The notes under the pieces: model-generated
Databases searched by the model: none
Told to the model about the DNA's origin: nothing
What the model saw: only the letters and a program-made list of their open reading frames with translations
Shown here: piece by piece, positions 13,201-28,200 of the stretch
Position numbering within the stretch: position 1 is the first letter of the stretch
Layout: each line of letters begins with the position of its first letter
DNA from: Steromphala cineraria
Lineage: Eukaryota; Mollusca; Gastropoda; Trochida; Trochidae
Assembly (NCBI GenBank): GCA_916613615.1
Contig: OU744726.1
Coordinates: forward strand, 18,169,515 to 18,233,514
Direction of reading: 5' to 3'
DNA: 64,000 bases
Position numbers and translations under genes: made by a program

Positions 13201-16200
13201 TGAAGTCCATCAAACTTCCCTTGGTCCTGCGTCTTCACTATAAGATTCTTTGCATAAGAATCCAGTAAATGGTTCCTGAGATATCCCGCTGACAAGCCAA
13301 AAAGGCAGGTTTCTATGCTGAAATGTTCAAAGCCTCGCTCTGACCTTGAAAATAATGTGAAGGTCACCAAAATCGACTGGGCCCGACGCCTTCACAACAA
13401 GATGCTTTGTGTAAATTAAGAAGAGAATCCACTTAATGGTTCTTGAGATATCCCACTGACAAGCCTAAAATACAGGTTTCAATGCTGAAATTTTCAAAGT
13501 CTCGCTGTGACCTTGAAAATAATGTGATGGTCACCAAAATTGACTGGGCCCGGCGCCTTCCCAATAAGATGCATTGTGTAAGTTATGAAGAGAATCCAGT
13601 GAATGGTTCTTGAGATATCCCGCTGACAAGGGTAAAATTTCAAAGTCTCGTAATGACCTTGAAATGAAGGTCAAGGTCATGGTGATGAACCTATATACAA
13701 ACAATGTAAAGAATCTGGTCAACAGTTTTTGAGTTATTCAATTTCATTCGTACGGACGTACGTACGGACGGACGGACGCTGCCCAATACTATATCCCCTG
13801 CTTCGCGCTAAACGCGCGGCGGGGGATAAAAATATAGTCGCACGCGACGACAAACGGATTCAGCGCTGTGTGGTGTTAATGTTATACACAATTGCAATGG
13901 TTTCAGCCAAAAGCTTAAGCGATAATGATTACAATAATGGCACGCGACTTATCACTCCATCAGATTTGCAAACTCAATATGGCAGTGTGAAGACAATCTA
14001 TTTAAGATATCTGTAGCAAAGAGTCATCAACCATTGGCGTGTTTTTAATGCAGCTACTGTAATATAATTGTAACACTTTTCAACGATTTAATCCATACTA
14101 GTACATGTACAATAAGGTTAAAAATATAATAAAATGTGACCAGAATGATATGTTTGCCAAGTTTATTATGTAAACGGAAATCAAGTCTTTTCTTAATTGC
14201 ACTCTGATATTTAAATAAAAAATCAATTTTGTATTTCAACTATTTAACTTTAAGCAGGAATGCATTAATGTATTTAATGTATCAATACTTCTATTTATGT
14301 CTAGTTAGTGCTAGTAAGCAAAATCAAGTTATGAATTCTGAATAACTGAAAGCCGTCTTAGGGTAAAGAGTCTGTGTGAAGACAGCGTGACAAAAGTCAT
14401 AGAAGCATTTTTCATCTACATGTATTTATTACTTTCACTTTCACTGAATACAATAAAACTTACATAATATACTTCACAAATCGTTAAAGAATCCAAACAG
14501 CTAAAGGGAGATAACTCTAATCACTGATCTTAATCATATAAATCATAAACGAAAGTTAAATTGAGAATATTTAAAGCTCTTAATTTAAATGTTAAAGGGC
14601 ATATATGATTCTATTGAAAGTTTCCCAGGTTCTTTATTCTTTTAGCTGTCTAATAATGTAATAAACATTTCTGAATGCTCTGTTGTTGAAGAAGAAGAAG
14701 GGTTTATTCTGTATAAGGGCCATAAGACCCATCGTACAATATGGTACAAAGTATTATACATTGAGTTACCATTGTTTATGACAAGAGGCGATACCTCATT
14801 TAATATATCTAACACCAACAGCATGACATCCTCATATGAACAATGTGAACAGACGCTTTGATGTATTAACTATTTTAGCTTAAAGATATTTTCACAAGTT
14901 AAAGGGGGTCTCCAACTTCAATTTTTCACTTCCAGTGTTTTATTATCGAGGCCCCGAGAGGGTCGTAAATCTCGATCAGCGCGCTGCCTACTCTGCGCTA
15001 TTTTAACTGCGCAGCAACCTAGTCTAGCATGGTATGGGGAACCAGCGGTTTCGTAGAGACCGATTTTTTCAGGGAAAAAAGCTTCGTAGAGGTCTTCAAA
15101 TTTTCATTTAATATTGTGAATATATATTATATACTTTGATGTAATATTTACAAAGTATCTACTCAGTTTATTTATACAAGACATTACATCGATCGTAGTA
15201 ATACATTTGATGTACAATTATTCTCCTTTGAATATGTATACTTTCATTTACAATGATAATTTATTGCTTTTATGAACTTATTTCACAATTTGTCACTCTA
15301 TACGAAACTGTTTTTCATTACGAACCTGTAAAAATCCCATCTACGAACCCGTTTCCTCTACGAATAAACCTACAGGTATGGTTGCTTCTCTTTTATCTTA
15401 TCATATATTTGTACGAAATATTAAATGATTTTTTTGAAAAACTATTTTTTAAATTGTTACCTATGTACGGATTGTGTTCATCGATATGATGTTATTATCC
15501 GCAAATTATCTTTGTTTTCTGAAGGACACGCATTTGAATAACCCTATTGGTTGTTTGTGTATCCTATTTCATGTATGATTAACATTACATCTTTTCCTGT
15601 TACTTTTTTTCCGATCACCTTAACATGCACATATATGTTTAAACCAACTTATTCAATACTGTACTGTTGTGATGTTACTTAAGCATAAATGAAGATTGTA
15701 TAAAACATTTTGGTTACAAAACTATACTATACAGAATTTTAAAAACTGAAGCTACACGACAATGAGTGTTAATTTTGTTTCATCTGATAAAACATAATGA
15801 TTGTTCAATTCTATTCCGCTGGGTCATTTTAGATTCGAAAACATTTCTCTGAGACAAAACAGCTCATTGCTCGATAGGAACAAGATAATGATTCAGCCAA
15901 TCCACGACCGCATGTCATAAAGGGGAATTCCCCCGTCACAATGACCGCACCTCGTTTGGCCGGCGCCTAGTCCGTGTCACGTGACCTCTTTCCTCGGCTA
16001 TGACATTACGTAACTGTTGGTCAATTAGGTGTGAAAGCCTCAAAGTACTAGTTCCCCTTTAACAGAGATTTATGAGAATTATAGAAATACAACGTATGGA
16101 CGTCTATGGAAGAGTGCCGGTCTTGCCTTAAACAATTATGAATTCTATCAGTAAACATATATAAGAATGTGTCAATATCACCGACACCGAAATCCAAGCT

Positions 16201-19200
16201 GTACCAAAGCCGAGATGAAATGATACATTACTTACATGCCGCGTCCAAGTGGAACGTTATCTACATTCAATAGATAATAGATGTTTGTAGGCTTGATAAG
16301 GTTATCGACTTTGATGAATTCCTAATAATCTTAGCCAGTATTTGATGCATTTAACAAAATAGACATTACACAAAGGTACCCTACCTACAGTTTGGGTTAT
16401 TGACTCATTTAAAAAAGTATTGTTACAGCTTTGACAGAAAAGTTAATTGTTGTATAGCTTATGCGCCTAGACTGGCACCAAATATTTGAGGTAATCAAAT
16501 AATTTGTTTTGAATAGCTAGGTTTTCATTCTTCAAATATTTGAAAATAAATCTAACCATTGAACTGAAAATTTTAAATATTTAAAAATGAACATGATAGA
16601 TATTCCATGTTTTATCTTACAGGCAAGTATATTTTCAAGTTAGGTTAGTATTCAAATGCCTGTAATTTTATGGGAAATAGCCTACTGCTGGAAAGCTATA
16701 CATAAATTAATCTTATGGATTGGAGCATAATACATATGGAACATAATGAGTGAAATGGAAATGGAGAATTTTTTTATATTCATCAAATATTCAATGACTG
16801 TCAGTTTAATTGATATTTGATTATATTTAAGTGGGATATTTCACCGTATTTGGCAAAACAAAACGTTTAAGATAGTTTGTTTACAATAATCAATATAGAG
16901 AAAATTGCCGAAATGTCAACGTGAAGAATTGTTATTAATGATCTCGATCAACTTCAATGAACTGTTGATTCAGAAACATTAAGTACTGAAGATGAATTAT
17001 CAAAGGGTACTTAGAGCTGTCACATTGTTGAAAGTTTATTAGAGTAACTTGAAAAGTGCGTAGTTCGTGCAAATTCTAACTTTCGAACACTTGTCCGACC
17101 CGTGACTGTTTTTTTACCATGTAGTGAGTCTTTTCCACAATTTAAGCGATGGATAACGGTATCCTTGTTTCCCTACACAATGAGGAATACTTATGTCATG
17201 ACATCGATGCATAAATATCGTAAAGAGCGCCATTTTAAATATTCTTTGCAACGACAGCAACGAGTCGCCATTATCACTTTGTTTGTCCCCGGAAGTAAAG
17301 TTGACAAACTCGCTTAGCGAAATCGCCGCTCTGATTGGCTGAAATAACGCATGCGCGAGATTTGATTCGGTCTATTGTACATATATCAAATGCATTTAAA
17401 ACGAAAGTAGATTTGACAATATTTAACGATCCGTAACTCAATGTTATTGCATACATGTATATCTGATTTTACTTTGAAGTTTCCTATATTCTACGTTCGT
17501 TTGGCTTTCTAACGATATACATGTATATAACAATGATATAAACGGAAAACAAGTTTTTTCTTAATTTCTCTCTTTTATTCAATAGTTTTGATTTCTGTTA
17601 TTTTACTTTAAGCAGAACTAAATTCTTTAGTGGTTAATCAGTTACGATATTTTAAACATACCCACCAAAACAGGACATGTTCAAAATGCAAAGTTTGACC
17701 CTTCCTTGTGTCCGGAAGCGAGCGATTTTAATCTTTTATCTTAAAGACCTTGTCAATGTCTAACTCATGCAAAAAACATAAAATTCTATGGTCTATCTGC
17801 CCTTGAAGTTTGCGATTTTAATTTTTGGTCAAGTTTCTAGAAGTCAAATTAAGAACTAAAATGCTTCAGCTGCATTGAGTATAAATTTCAGCTCTCTAGT
17901 GGCAGTATCTTCAGAGAGGAAGATAGTCAAAGGTGGGTGGGGTCGGAAATTGCCAAAAATGCAATACAAGCAAGATTGCAGCCAAACCATGTGATCTACG
18001 AATATTCCATGATTTAGTTTTTTGCAGCAATTGTTATTGCGCATCTTTTTAAAAAGTTTCCGGTCTATTTTGAAAAAAAAGCCATAGTAAAAATTCCAAC
18101 TTTGGGTTTTGCCGGGCCATTTATTAATTGGGCCGAATTAGCCCAAAAGTTTCTTGTCACTTCCTCTCAACAAGGTCTACCAGCCGGCATAATTTGACTG
18201 TGAAAGCTTCAGCCGTTTTGGCTGAATCTTGTTCACAAAATATCGTGGAACAAAAAAAACAACCAAAAAACAAACAACCAGAGCCGATAACAATATGGAT
18301 TCAGCCTGTAAGATGAATCCTTAATCAGTTCAAGAGAATAAGGATCACTATGTAAGTCATCTACCCTAAAATAACATAATGCTTAACAAAAATTATGTCC
18401 TATTTGAAGGAGAATCCAAGATGAGTTGAACCAAAAAGCACTATTTTCAAGAATGCAGAGTCTTACAGATTATTTGTAAGCAGGTACATGTATGCACAAA
18501 ATGCAACTACATATTCCAGAACGTATTCATGAAATGTTTAACGAATCAACCTTTATAATATGCATCAAAATCTATGCATCCAAAATTGAAATCAAATCCA
18601 CCTTGACAAACAGGATTCTCCACACCCAAGGACAGAAATAAGTTTAAGGACCTACATTTTACTCACCTATTCCTAATTTAGTGACCACAGAGTCGCTAAT
18701 TGTAAAAGAGCATTTTAGCTCCATAAACAGGGGAGGGGAAAGTGAGACTATATTGAAAATCAAATCTACCTTGACATAAAGGCTCGAGGAACCCTTCTTC
18801 ACACCCAGAACACTTCCCATCTATCTTGTTGCACACTTGGCTACCCATACATCGTCCACAGGTACCAGAGCAGTTGTAGCCGTATCTTCCATCTTCACAG
18901 GCTGGATAGAATATTTTAATGCTTGTTTCAATTTAAGGTTTCTAAATCTTTAATGAAAAGCTCAAAAGCTGAAAAAACTCAGTCAGTTACAATAAAAAAT
19001 ATTCGACAGATAACCAACATCATATTGACGAAAGTATCTGTATGGTTTTCAAAATCAAAAAGAAAATCTGGCACTTTCTATCTATGTATGCGATAATGAA
19101 TACAAAACCAAAATATTCTAGAAAGTCCTTAATTAAAGTTTTTAAGAATCCATTATAATCTTTCTCACGTGTTAGACAGTCCCGCCCAGTCCAGCCATCC

Positions 19201-22200
19201 CTGCAGCCACTAGTAGCACACTGTCCTGTTGTCTTGTCACACACTTCTTTCGAATTCCTACAGTTGCACTTCTTGGTGCAGTTTGGTCCAAATCTGAAGT
19301 CCTTGCAAACTGAAAGACATGTCGTCAATCTTAAATTCGTGATTATTTTCATCATAGACAACATTTAATTTTAAGAATACAACGAAATGTACGTAACTAA
19401 AGTATCAGACTTTGACCTCTATCATGGCGTAATTTTGTAATAATCTCTTCATAATATATTCAATAAATATGATTACTTTGAAATCGATATATTATTTTCA
19501 TTGTATTTAATTTAACCGACAGAAAACCTTAAGGTGCATCATTCTTCAGTATCAGTACCACTAATGGCACAAATACTACTTATGACCTTTTTGATACATC
19601 TTGACAAACTTGAAATATTTCAGAGGGTTATGGATCTAAATGTCACTTGTAAATTATACCTGCACAACATTTGTCATTGTTACAATTCCTATCTTCGACG
19701 AAAAATATTTATGTATGTGAGTGAAACGCTTTGCTAAATCCTCATGACGTTTGATCCAGTAAAGTCTCATTGTTATCAATTGTGTACTTTTGTGCACTGT
19801 GTAAGTTTAGACACAAGTACATTACCTTGACAAAGAGGAGAGAAGAATCCATCAACACATCCACTTGGACACTCTCCTTCAATCTTCCCACAAACCTCTC
19901 CATCGAGACAATTCCCACACTGCTTGGAACAGTTGTAAGCATAGGTGCCATCAGCACATGCTACAAACACATAATTTATTTCGTTGATAAAGGCGTGTCA
20001 TATGTACCAATACTATAAGAATAATCAACGAGATTATCTGTCCTGAGCTTCAGCGAGAAGTATGACAAAATTATTCACAAGGGACAGATAATCCGTAATT
20101 CCGAGCAACGAGTTGGTTATTTTTTTTCTTACCCAAAATAATTTTGATGCGTAAAAACGGGGGAAAAAAAGAAACAATAAAAACTACGCTCAGCCGGTAA
20201 AATACAAATTGTACTCATACGTCATTCATAAATTTGCTCACTACTTCAGGATGGGCGTCTCTAAGTAGTTCGCAAATCAAGATCTTATTTGAAATAGTTT
20301 ATTATATTGATGTCACATTATATCGAATAAAATATTGTCTCATATCATAAAAAAAATCGATTTTATTGACCGCGCACAACAGAAAAGAAAAAGTAAGACG
20401 TCGTTAGCTTTTGTTATGTCTGGCATGCCTAGATAGATAGATAGATAATTTATTTGCACAGAGAACACCCTTCTTGGGCAGTGTACAAAACGAGAATAAA
20501 CAAATTTCATGACATACATAATATATACATAACAAATAACAGAGATATGCTATTATACACAATGACACTGCATGCCATTTAACCTAATCTGTATTGATAT
20601 AATTCATACAACAATTTGGTGGTTTTGGAGGCATGGTGACTCTTAGGGTTTAATATGGCAGTTAGGAGATCTTTCTTTGGCAACCCCGCATTCGTCAGAC
20701 CTGTTGAACAGATGAGGTCTGAACGTTGATTATGGAATTTAGGACATGACAATATAAAATGTTCCTCTGTTTCAACTTCCGTTAGGTTGCATTGCTTGCA
20801 AATACGACTATCAGCTGGGATGTTGTTGTATCGACCCCTCTCTATCTCTAGTTGATGAGCACTAAGTCGTAATTTACTTAAAACTTTACGATGCTCCTTG
20901 TTCTTAATTGACGATAGATAGTCCTTATATTGAAATGTATCTCCAATGTGCCCAAGCAGGCGAAGTTTTTTTCCTTTATCAGACGGAAGCTGATTTATTT
21001 CCTGTAGATACAAGTTAACAAATTGAGACTTTATAAATTCTGTAAATTGGAGTGAGGATATGTTGACAATATTTGAAGTAGGGAAAGCGTTTTGAAGAAT
21101 TTGCTCAATAGTTGAGACCCAAGATGATTTTGATAGAAGTCTATCTTCTTGTAAAGCAGCATATTCGAGTCGGTTATGGTCCATCCTTATCAATCTTCTG
21201 TAGTAGTTAAACATGCTTGAGAGTATGGTTATTGATATAGGGTAAAGTCCAAGCTCGCTAAGACATCCAATGTTACAGGTGCGCTTTGGTACTTCTAGGA
21301 TTGACTTGGCAATCTTTATGGTTATAATATTACAAGTCAACTTACTCCAATTTTGGAAGAGATCCAATGAAGATTTAAACATATCGCTGCCCCACACTTC
21401 TGCACCATAGGTGGCAATTGGAACAACAAGACAACGATAGAGACGGAGAAGAACATCAGGGCGGAATTGAGTTGATGAAGATAAGCTGTATCTGATCTTG
21501 AACCAGGCGCGCATCGCCTTCCCTTTAAGACTTTCAATGGCGATTTTAAAAGTTCCATTCTTGTGCAAAGTTACTCCTAGATAGGTATATGAGTCACAAA
21601 CGTCGATGGCCGAATTATCATAGTGAAATGAATGATTTGTATCGACCCTTGTGCCACCAAAAATAATCACTTTAGTTTTAGAGAGATTTATCTTGAGTTT
21701 CCAATCTTCTGTAAATGTTTTTAGATTATTAATACTGTTTTGGAGTCCTTTGGCTGATTTTGAGAAAAGGACGAGGTCGTCCGCAAAAAGAAGATGTGTG
21801 AGACTTTGATCATCCAAGTTAGGGGCATGTTCACTGCCGGATTCAAGGTAGTCCTTCATATTATTCACATATATGTTGAAGAGGGTAGGGCTGCAGACAC
21901 ATCCTTGCTTAACACCAATTGATGATGAAATTGGTTCAGCCACTCCGCTTTCAGTTTTTACGGCATATGTCACCTCAGAGTACATATCATGCATAAGATT
22001 AAATATTTTACCTGTTATGCCATAATTATACATTTTGAATAGAAGACCGTCTCTCCATACAGAGTCAAACGCCTTGCGAAAGTCAACAAAGCAGGTATAT
22101 AGTTTTCTTTTCATCTGTTTAAACTTTTTAATCAAGGTTCTAAAGATGAATATGTTATCCGATGTCCTGTGGTCGGACCGAAATCCTGCCTGTCTTGAGT

Positions 22201-25200
22201 CCAATAGAGAGTGATATTCCATATAAGAACTTATCCTTATATTCATGATCGAAAGAAAAAGTTTTGAGAGGCAACTTCCAAGGGCTATTCCTCTATAATT
22301 GTTCACGTCATTAACATCTCCCTTCTTGTGAATAGGAATGATGTACGATGTTCGCCAAGCAGTGGGAAATCGTCCAGTGTCTAATATAAGATTAAATAAT
22401 TTCAAATAGTGATCGATTAGAACAGTGGAAGATGCAGAAATCATCTCGTTGAGTATCAAGTCAGGACCGCCAGACTTTCTACTCTTCATTTTCCGTATAG
22501 CTGTCACGAGTTCCTGTGCTGTGATATTATCATTGAGATTATCGCAGTCTAAATCTGTTGATGGATATATATCTGCAACTGACCTTGATACATATTGATG
22601 AAATTCAGTGGTGTTGGGAATATCACAGTTCAGATTGGTGAAGTGTTCAGACCACTCGGAGGCAGAGATGTTATTGCTGTGGTCCGTCTCTTGTCCACCT
22701 GTGAGCTCACGGACAAGCCTCCAATATTCTCGCGAGTCCGTAACAGACAAAGATTCTAGTTTGTTCAATAAATTTTCTGTATATTGTTTCTCAGTTTGTT
22801 TTAAACATTTTTTATAGTCTTTACGAGCCTTGTAAAATTTAAGTTGCTTTGTTTTGTCAAATGGGTTAGTGATATGGTCTACCCAGGCAGTTTGTACAAC
22901 ACTTTTCAAATCCTTACACTGAAAATTGAACCACCTTTTCTTCTTTTTTGATTTCCGTTTCACGTGTACAAGTTTCACAGAGCCATTTGCCGCAGACAAA
23001 ATGATATCAGAAAACTGAGATGTCATATCATCAACCTCTACTTGAGAAGCATTTTCAGTTTGCTTCATTATGAAATTGTCAGCTCGGGTTTTACATGTAG
23101 AAGATACAAGACAATTTATATATTTGACTTCGGAATCTCTTGACCACACAAACTTTGATATTTTCTTAACTTTTGTTGTTGCTTTATGATTTGGTCGTTT
23201 TGTCTTTGACTTCAGTTGGCCTAAGCACTTTATACTTGCTTGGATTGCACAGTGGTCAGACATGTGGGTAAGGGGTAATACTTTCACAGAGTTGAATTGA
23301 TTATAATCCTCATACTTGGTTATAACATAGTCTACTGCACTACAACCGTTATATTGATAACAAGTCAAATTACCGTAAATATCCCCCACAGTTCTTCCAT
23401 TTAGAATACACGTCTTTGTGTTGATTCACGATTGCCTAGTGAGGAACGTATGATGTCACTGTTTGACGTCATGTTTAATGACGTCATAGAGCTATGACGT
23501 AACGACAGTTCGGCCGGCCACTCTCCCACCTAGAGCCACTTTGAAGATTTAAACTTGTATTTACGGCATGTTTTACTAATGTGTGACTTTCGCAATTTAA
23601 GTATAAGATTTTTCATCTATATCTCTCAACTGAAATAGAAGATCCATGCGAATCATGAATGGATGCCAAAAAGTTCCAACAACCAATCAAAATGCGGGTT
23701 ATTTTTTAAAAATACTTTGGAAATGTATCCAAACATCGACCGAAAAACGGGCACCATTCAGAATTATTTATCAGATTCCTTTAGTTTTAATATCTATTAC
23801 ATACTTTCCTTTTGTAATATGCAAGCATTATTGCACCGTGACATCTCAGCCATTCAAATATGATGCTATAAGGCTTATTCAACGGGACAAATCCACTTGA
23901 ATGATAAAAATAATAGATAATAATATCATAATATCTCCTAGTATTTCTTTCTGAGTTTTTTTACTCTTGTGCAACTAGTCCACAACAAGTTTATTTTTAA
24001 ACTCACATATGAAGATCGCAACTAGGAGAATGAGGATTCATGAAGGGAACATAACAACATTACTAACATTTTCGAAAAAAAGATGATCACTATTTGATTT
24101 AACAGGTCTTTTTGTGTTTTTGACATCCCAATAGCTTATACATTTGCTACATAAAATCAGGAAAGGGGGCTACGAAGTACAATTTCTAGTCCTCATTCAA
24201 TATTGGACTAACATACGTGTTTGACAGTCCACTCCAGTCCGTCCATCCTGACATCCACTCCGTACACACTCTCCTGTTGTCTTGTTACACACTTCATAGG
24301 GGTCTTTACATGAACATTCTGTGCTGCACTGCTCTCCAAACCAATGGTCTTTGCATACTGAAGAAAGAGAATTAAGCAAGCCAATCAAACCAATTACTTG
24401 AGAGATGCATATGATAATGTTCCTACCACATTAAAGCATTTACAACAAGCAGCTGACATGGTCGAGCTATATGCCCCGCAAATTGCACAATATGTATAGG
24501 TTTACAGACTAATTTTTATCGCACAAAATAACACAACTTTTCCAGGATATGAAGGAAACTGTTCAAAAAAGGCATGATTCGAGTAAACTGACAATTTGGT
24601 ATTTTTAAAATTGTTCTTCATGACACATCTTCATATGATAACCAGTTTGTATCTCCATATCAAATTTGATCCAATTGAATTATTAGTTAAGAAGTAGTAA
24701 GCAGGACAGGACTTGTAACAGTTTTCGAACATAGTCCTCATTTTGGCCAAAAAAGGCAAACATTTATGAAAATATTTTCAAAATTGTTCTTCATGACACA
24801 CCTTCATATGATTGTGTATCTCCATATCAAATTTGATCAATATGTCCGATTAATTTAGAAGTTGTGAGCCGGACAGGACTTGTAACAGTTTTCGAACAGA
24901 GTCCTCTTTTTGGCCAAAAAAGGCAAAATTTTATGAAAATATTTCAAAATTATATGAAAATATTTTCAAAATTGTTCTTCATGACACACCTTCATATGAT
25001 TATGTGTCTCCATATCAAATTTGATCAATATAGGATGATTAAATTAGAATTTGTGAGCCGGACAGGACTTGTAACAGATTCCTTACAAATTTTCCACTTT
25101 TTCTCCAAAATCCTAATATTTTATGTAGATTTCCATAAAATTGTTTCTCATGACACATTATTACATGTTTCTTCATTTCCATGACGAATTTGAATTGAAA

Positions 25201-28200
25201 TGGTTGATTAGTTACAAAGTTATGAGCCGGACACAAAGTGTAACGGACGGACGGACGGACGGTTCCCATTTTAATACCCCCGTTGTTGCGGGGGATAAAA
25301 AGCAGATGGAGTGGTTTATATCTCCGCCATTTGGAATATTTTGCAAAAATAAGCCATAGTTAAAGGTATCTCCCGTTTCTGGTGTCATAAATTATCACAA
25401 CTTACAATTTCAAAGAAACTTCCAAAAATGATAATCCCAAAAAGGTTAAACCCCAAAAAGGCACATCTTCACGTGATGAATGATTGATCATTATACCAAG
25501 AGATTTGTTCCGGAAACGAAATCCTAAGATATGTTTCATTGGAAACCGCACAAAACAATAATCTAAAACGATGAAACCCCAAAAGGCATATCTACATTTA
25601 ATGATTGATTCATATAGAAAGTCTAGTTGAGCTAGGTCTTACAGTTTTTGAGATATGACGAGGAAACAAAATCCTAAGATACGTTTCGAACGAAACGGCC
25701 AAAAATAATAATCCCAAAAATGTTAAATCCCCAAAAGGCACATCTACACATAATGATTATTCAATATACCAAGTTTTGTTGAGCTAGGTCTTGCAATATT
25801 TGAGATTTGCTCCGGAAACGATATCAGACGGACAAACGGACGGAGCTCATTTCAATATCCCTCTGACTCTGTTGGGGGTAGGGGACCGATTCTTATTGTC
25901 CTGATTATGTTTAGGTCTTCAAGAATTCCTCTTTTCATTCACACAGTGTTTGACCTTCACGTGCATTTTTGTTGAAGACGTAAAGAAAAAAGGCAATACA
26001 TCTCCAACTTAAAATAAACACTGTAAATTATTGATTAATTGATTTAATTATAAGGTATTTCAGAAAACATTTTGGTCTTGATCATTCGCATACATATATG
26101 TATACTTTCTTTAGATTAATTATAAAATAGCAAATGTTGTATTTGGAATAGTGTTGGTATAATAGATTATAGGTGACCTTAAATTGTAAAGGAATTGCGG
26201 AAATGTTGCAAATCAGTTCCACATGCTGTTACACTTTTTTCATGTTGTCTTTGCTTTACTTTCTTCAATATATTTTTGCGAATTTATTTCAAATGCTGCT
26301 ACAACAAACGCAATGACTGGAAAGTCCTCGTTTTTGTACCGAAGCTGTAATTAATCATGTATCAATAATTACGTTCAGAAAAGAAATATGACAGTTGTAT
26401 TTTCATATTCGTTTTACACAGTTTAAAAAATTTCAGGGAGAGACGGTACAAGTATAAAAATAAATATTCACTAACGGCAATACATGTAGCTGTGTTTGAT
26501 AGCTCAAATTAAAGCTTAAAGAATTGTCAAGAAATATGCAAGTCGCTTTTACTTGAGTTACCTCCCTTCGAGATGTGACATTTTTTAAAGGATTGTTTTG
26601 CGCTCCTTGTTTAAAGGGACATAACTCACTTAAGAATAGGAAAACCTGAAAGCGGTTTGGAGCATTCTCTTACCCACTAATAAGTAGATATTTTCAATTC
26701 TAACATGACACGAATACTAGTTTGAAAATTCTGCCTTCTGATTGGTATTTGGAAATTTTTTGAATTATTTCGCCGATAATCGCCTCTAAATTGTTTATAT
26801 ATATTTACAACCGCTTCACGTTCCTCCGCGCCAGTAGACAATAATGCACAAATCGTTGTCCCTGTTTCAAGTAAGTACTGCTTTGCGTGATGTAAAGTCA
26901 CATGTAAATAAAATCAACATTGTGAACAGCGATTCGTCAATGAACAGAAACGACTTTAGATCTATTCTTTAATTTTGCAGAATGCTACCTCTGCCGCTAC
27001 GTCTTATTCACACCTTTTTTGACCGGCTTTCACTACGTTTCAAACAGTTCAATAGAGATCAACTATACTTTTTGAGCAATCTCATAAAATGATATCATAA
27101 TTTTCTTCACTAGTTACGAAGATTATATGCGTTACGAAGATTATATGCGTAGTGTAGTGTACCAAATAAATCATATTATATATCATATGTTTTTAGAGCG
27201 ACGTCCCTTGATTTCGAGTCGGTCCTTATCGGTCATGTTGGGGTGATAGGTCGACCCATGTATTTACTTCAAAACTCTAACTCTGACGACATTGATATAA
27301 ATATATTGATGAAATAAAGATGAGTTGTATCTAAATATACTTTGGTGTATGTTATGCCCAGTTTCTTATGCCATTATTTTACTAATTAATCATTTTAGAA
27401 TGGAAATGAATCCATTCTGTTTTTCATTTTTGGATTGTAAGTAGTGCATTTTTTACCCCTAAATGGAACCAAAGGATTTGTATCCTACTTCATATTATTT
27501 ATATAAGTTAATGGTTAAGGCTCAAACTGGATCTTCTATTTTTCGAGGGGGTATTATCTGTTAAGAAGTTTAATTCTATAATTGATAGTTATGCATATAT
27601 TATTTATACAAGTTCTTATGATATGGTAATGAATATATTCAGAATGTTTTGTTCTTACACTATTGTCGAATGTTTGATTTTGCAAAGTTATTGAAATTTT
27701 ATAGGCATCTGATTCATATTGATTTTTTTTGGAACCTGTATTTATCAAATTAATATTGTTCAGTTTAAATTCCAAACTGAATTTTTATTGTTACGTCGAT
27801 AGAAATTCATGAAGGTATTTCTTTACCTTTACATTGATCTCCATCCCAGTTTCCCCTGCAGCCTTTCTTACACCTTCCATCAACGTGGTTACATTGTCTG
27901 TATCCAGCACAGTTCCCACATGTCTCACTGCATCTAGATCCGTATTTACCCTGAGGGCAACCTTTAAAAAAAGAAGGAATTTATCAATGCTCCTATTTGA
28001 AATGCTCTAATTGATTTTTTTGTTTTATCATTCCTTGTGATCTTATATAGATATTTTCAGACTGTATATTCAATATTCGGATAATAGAAAAGGAAGACGG
28101 TGTAGCCGTATCTTCCATTTTCACAGGCTGGATAGAATATTTTAATGCTAGTTTCAATTTAGGGTTTCTAAATCTTAACTTTCCCCCAATAAACCCTAAT

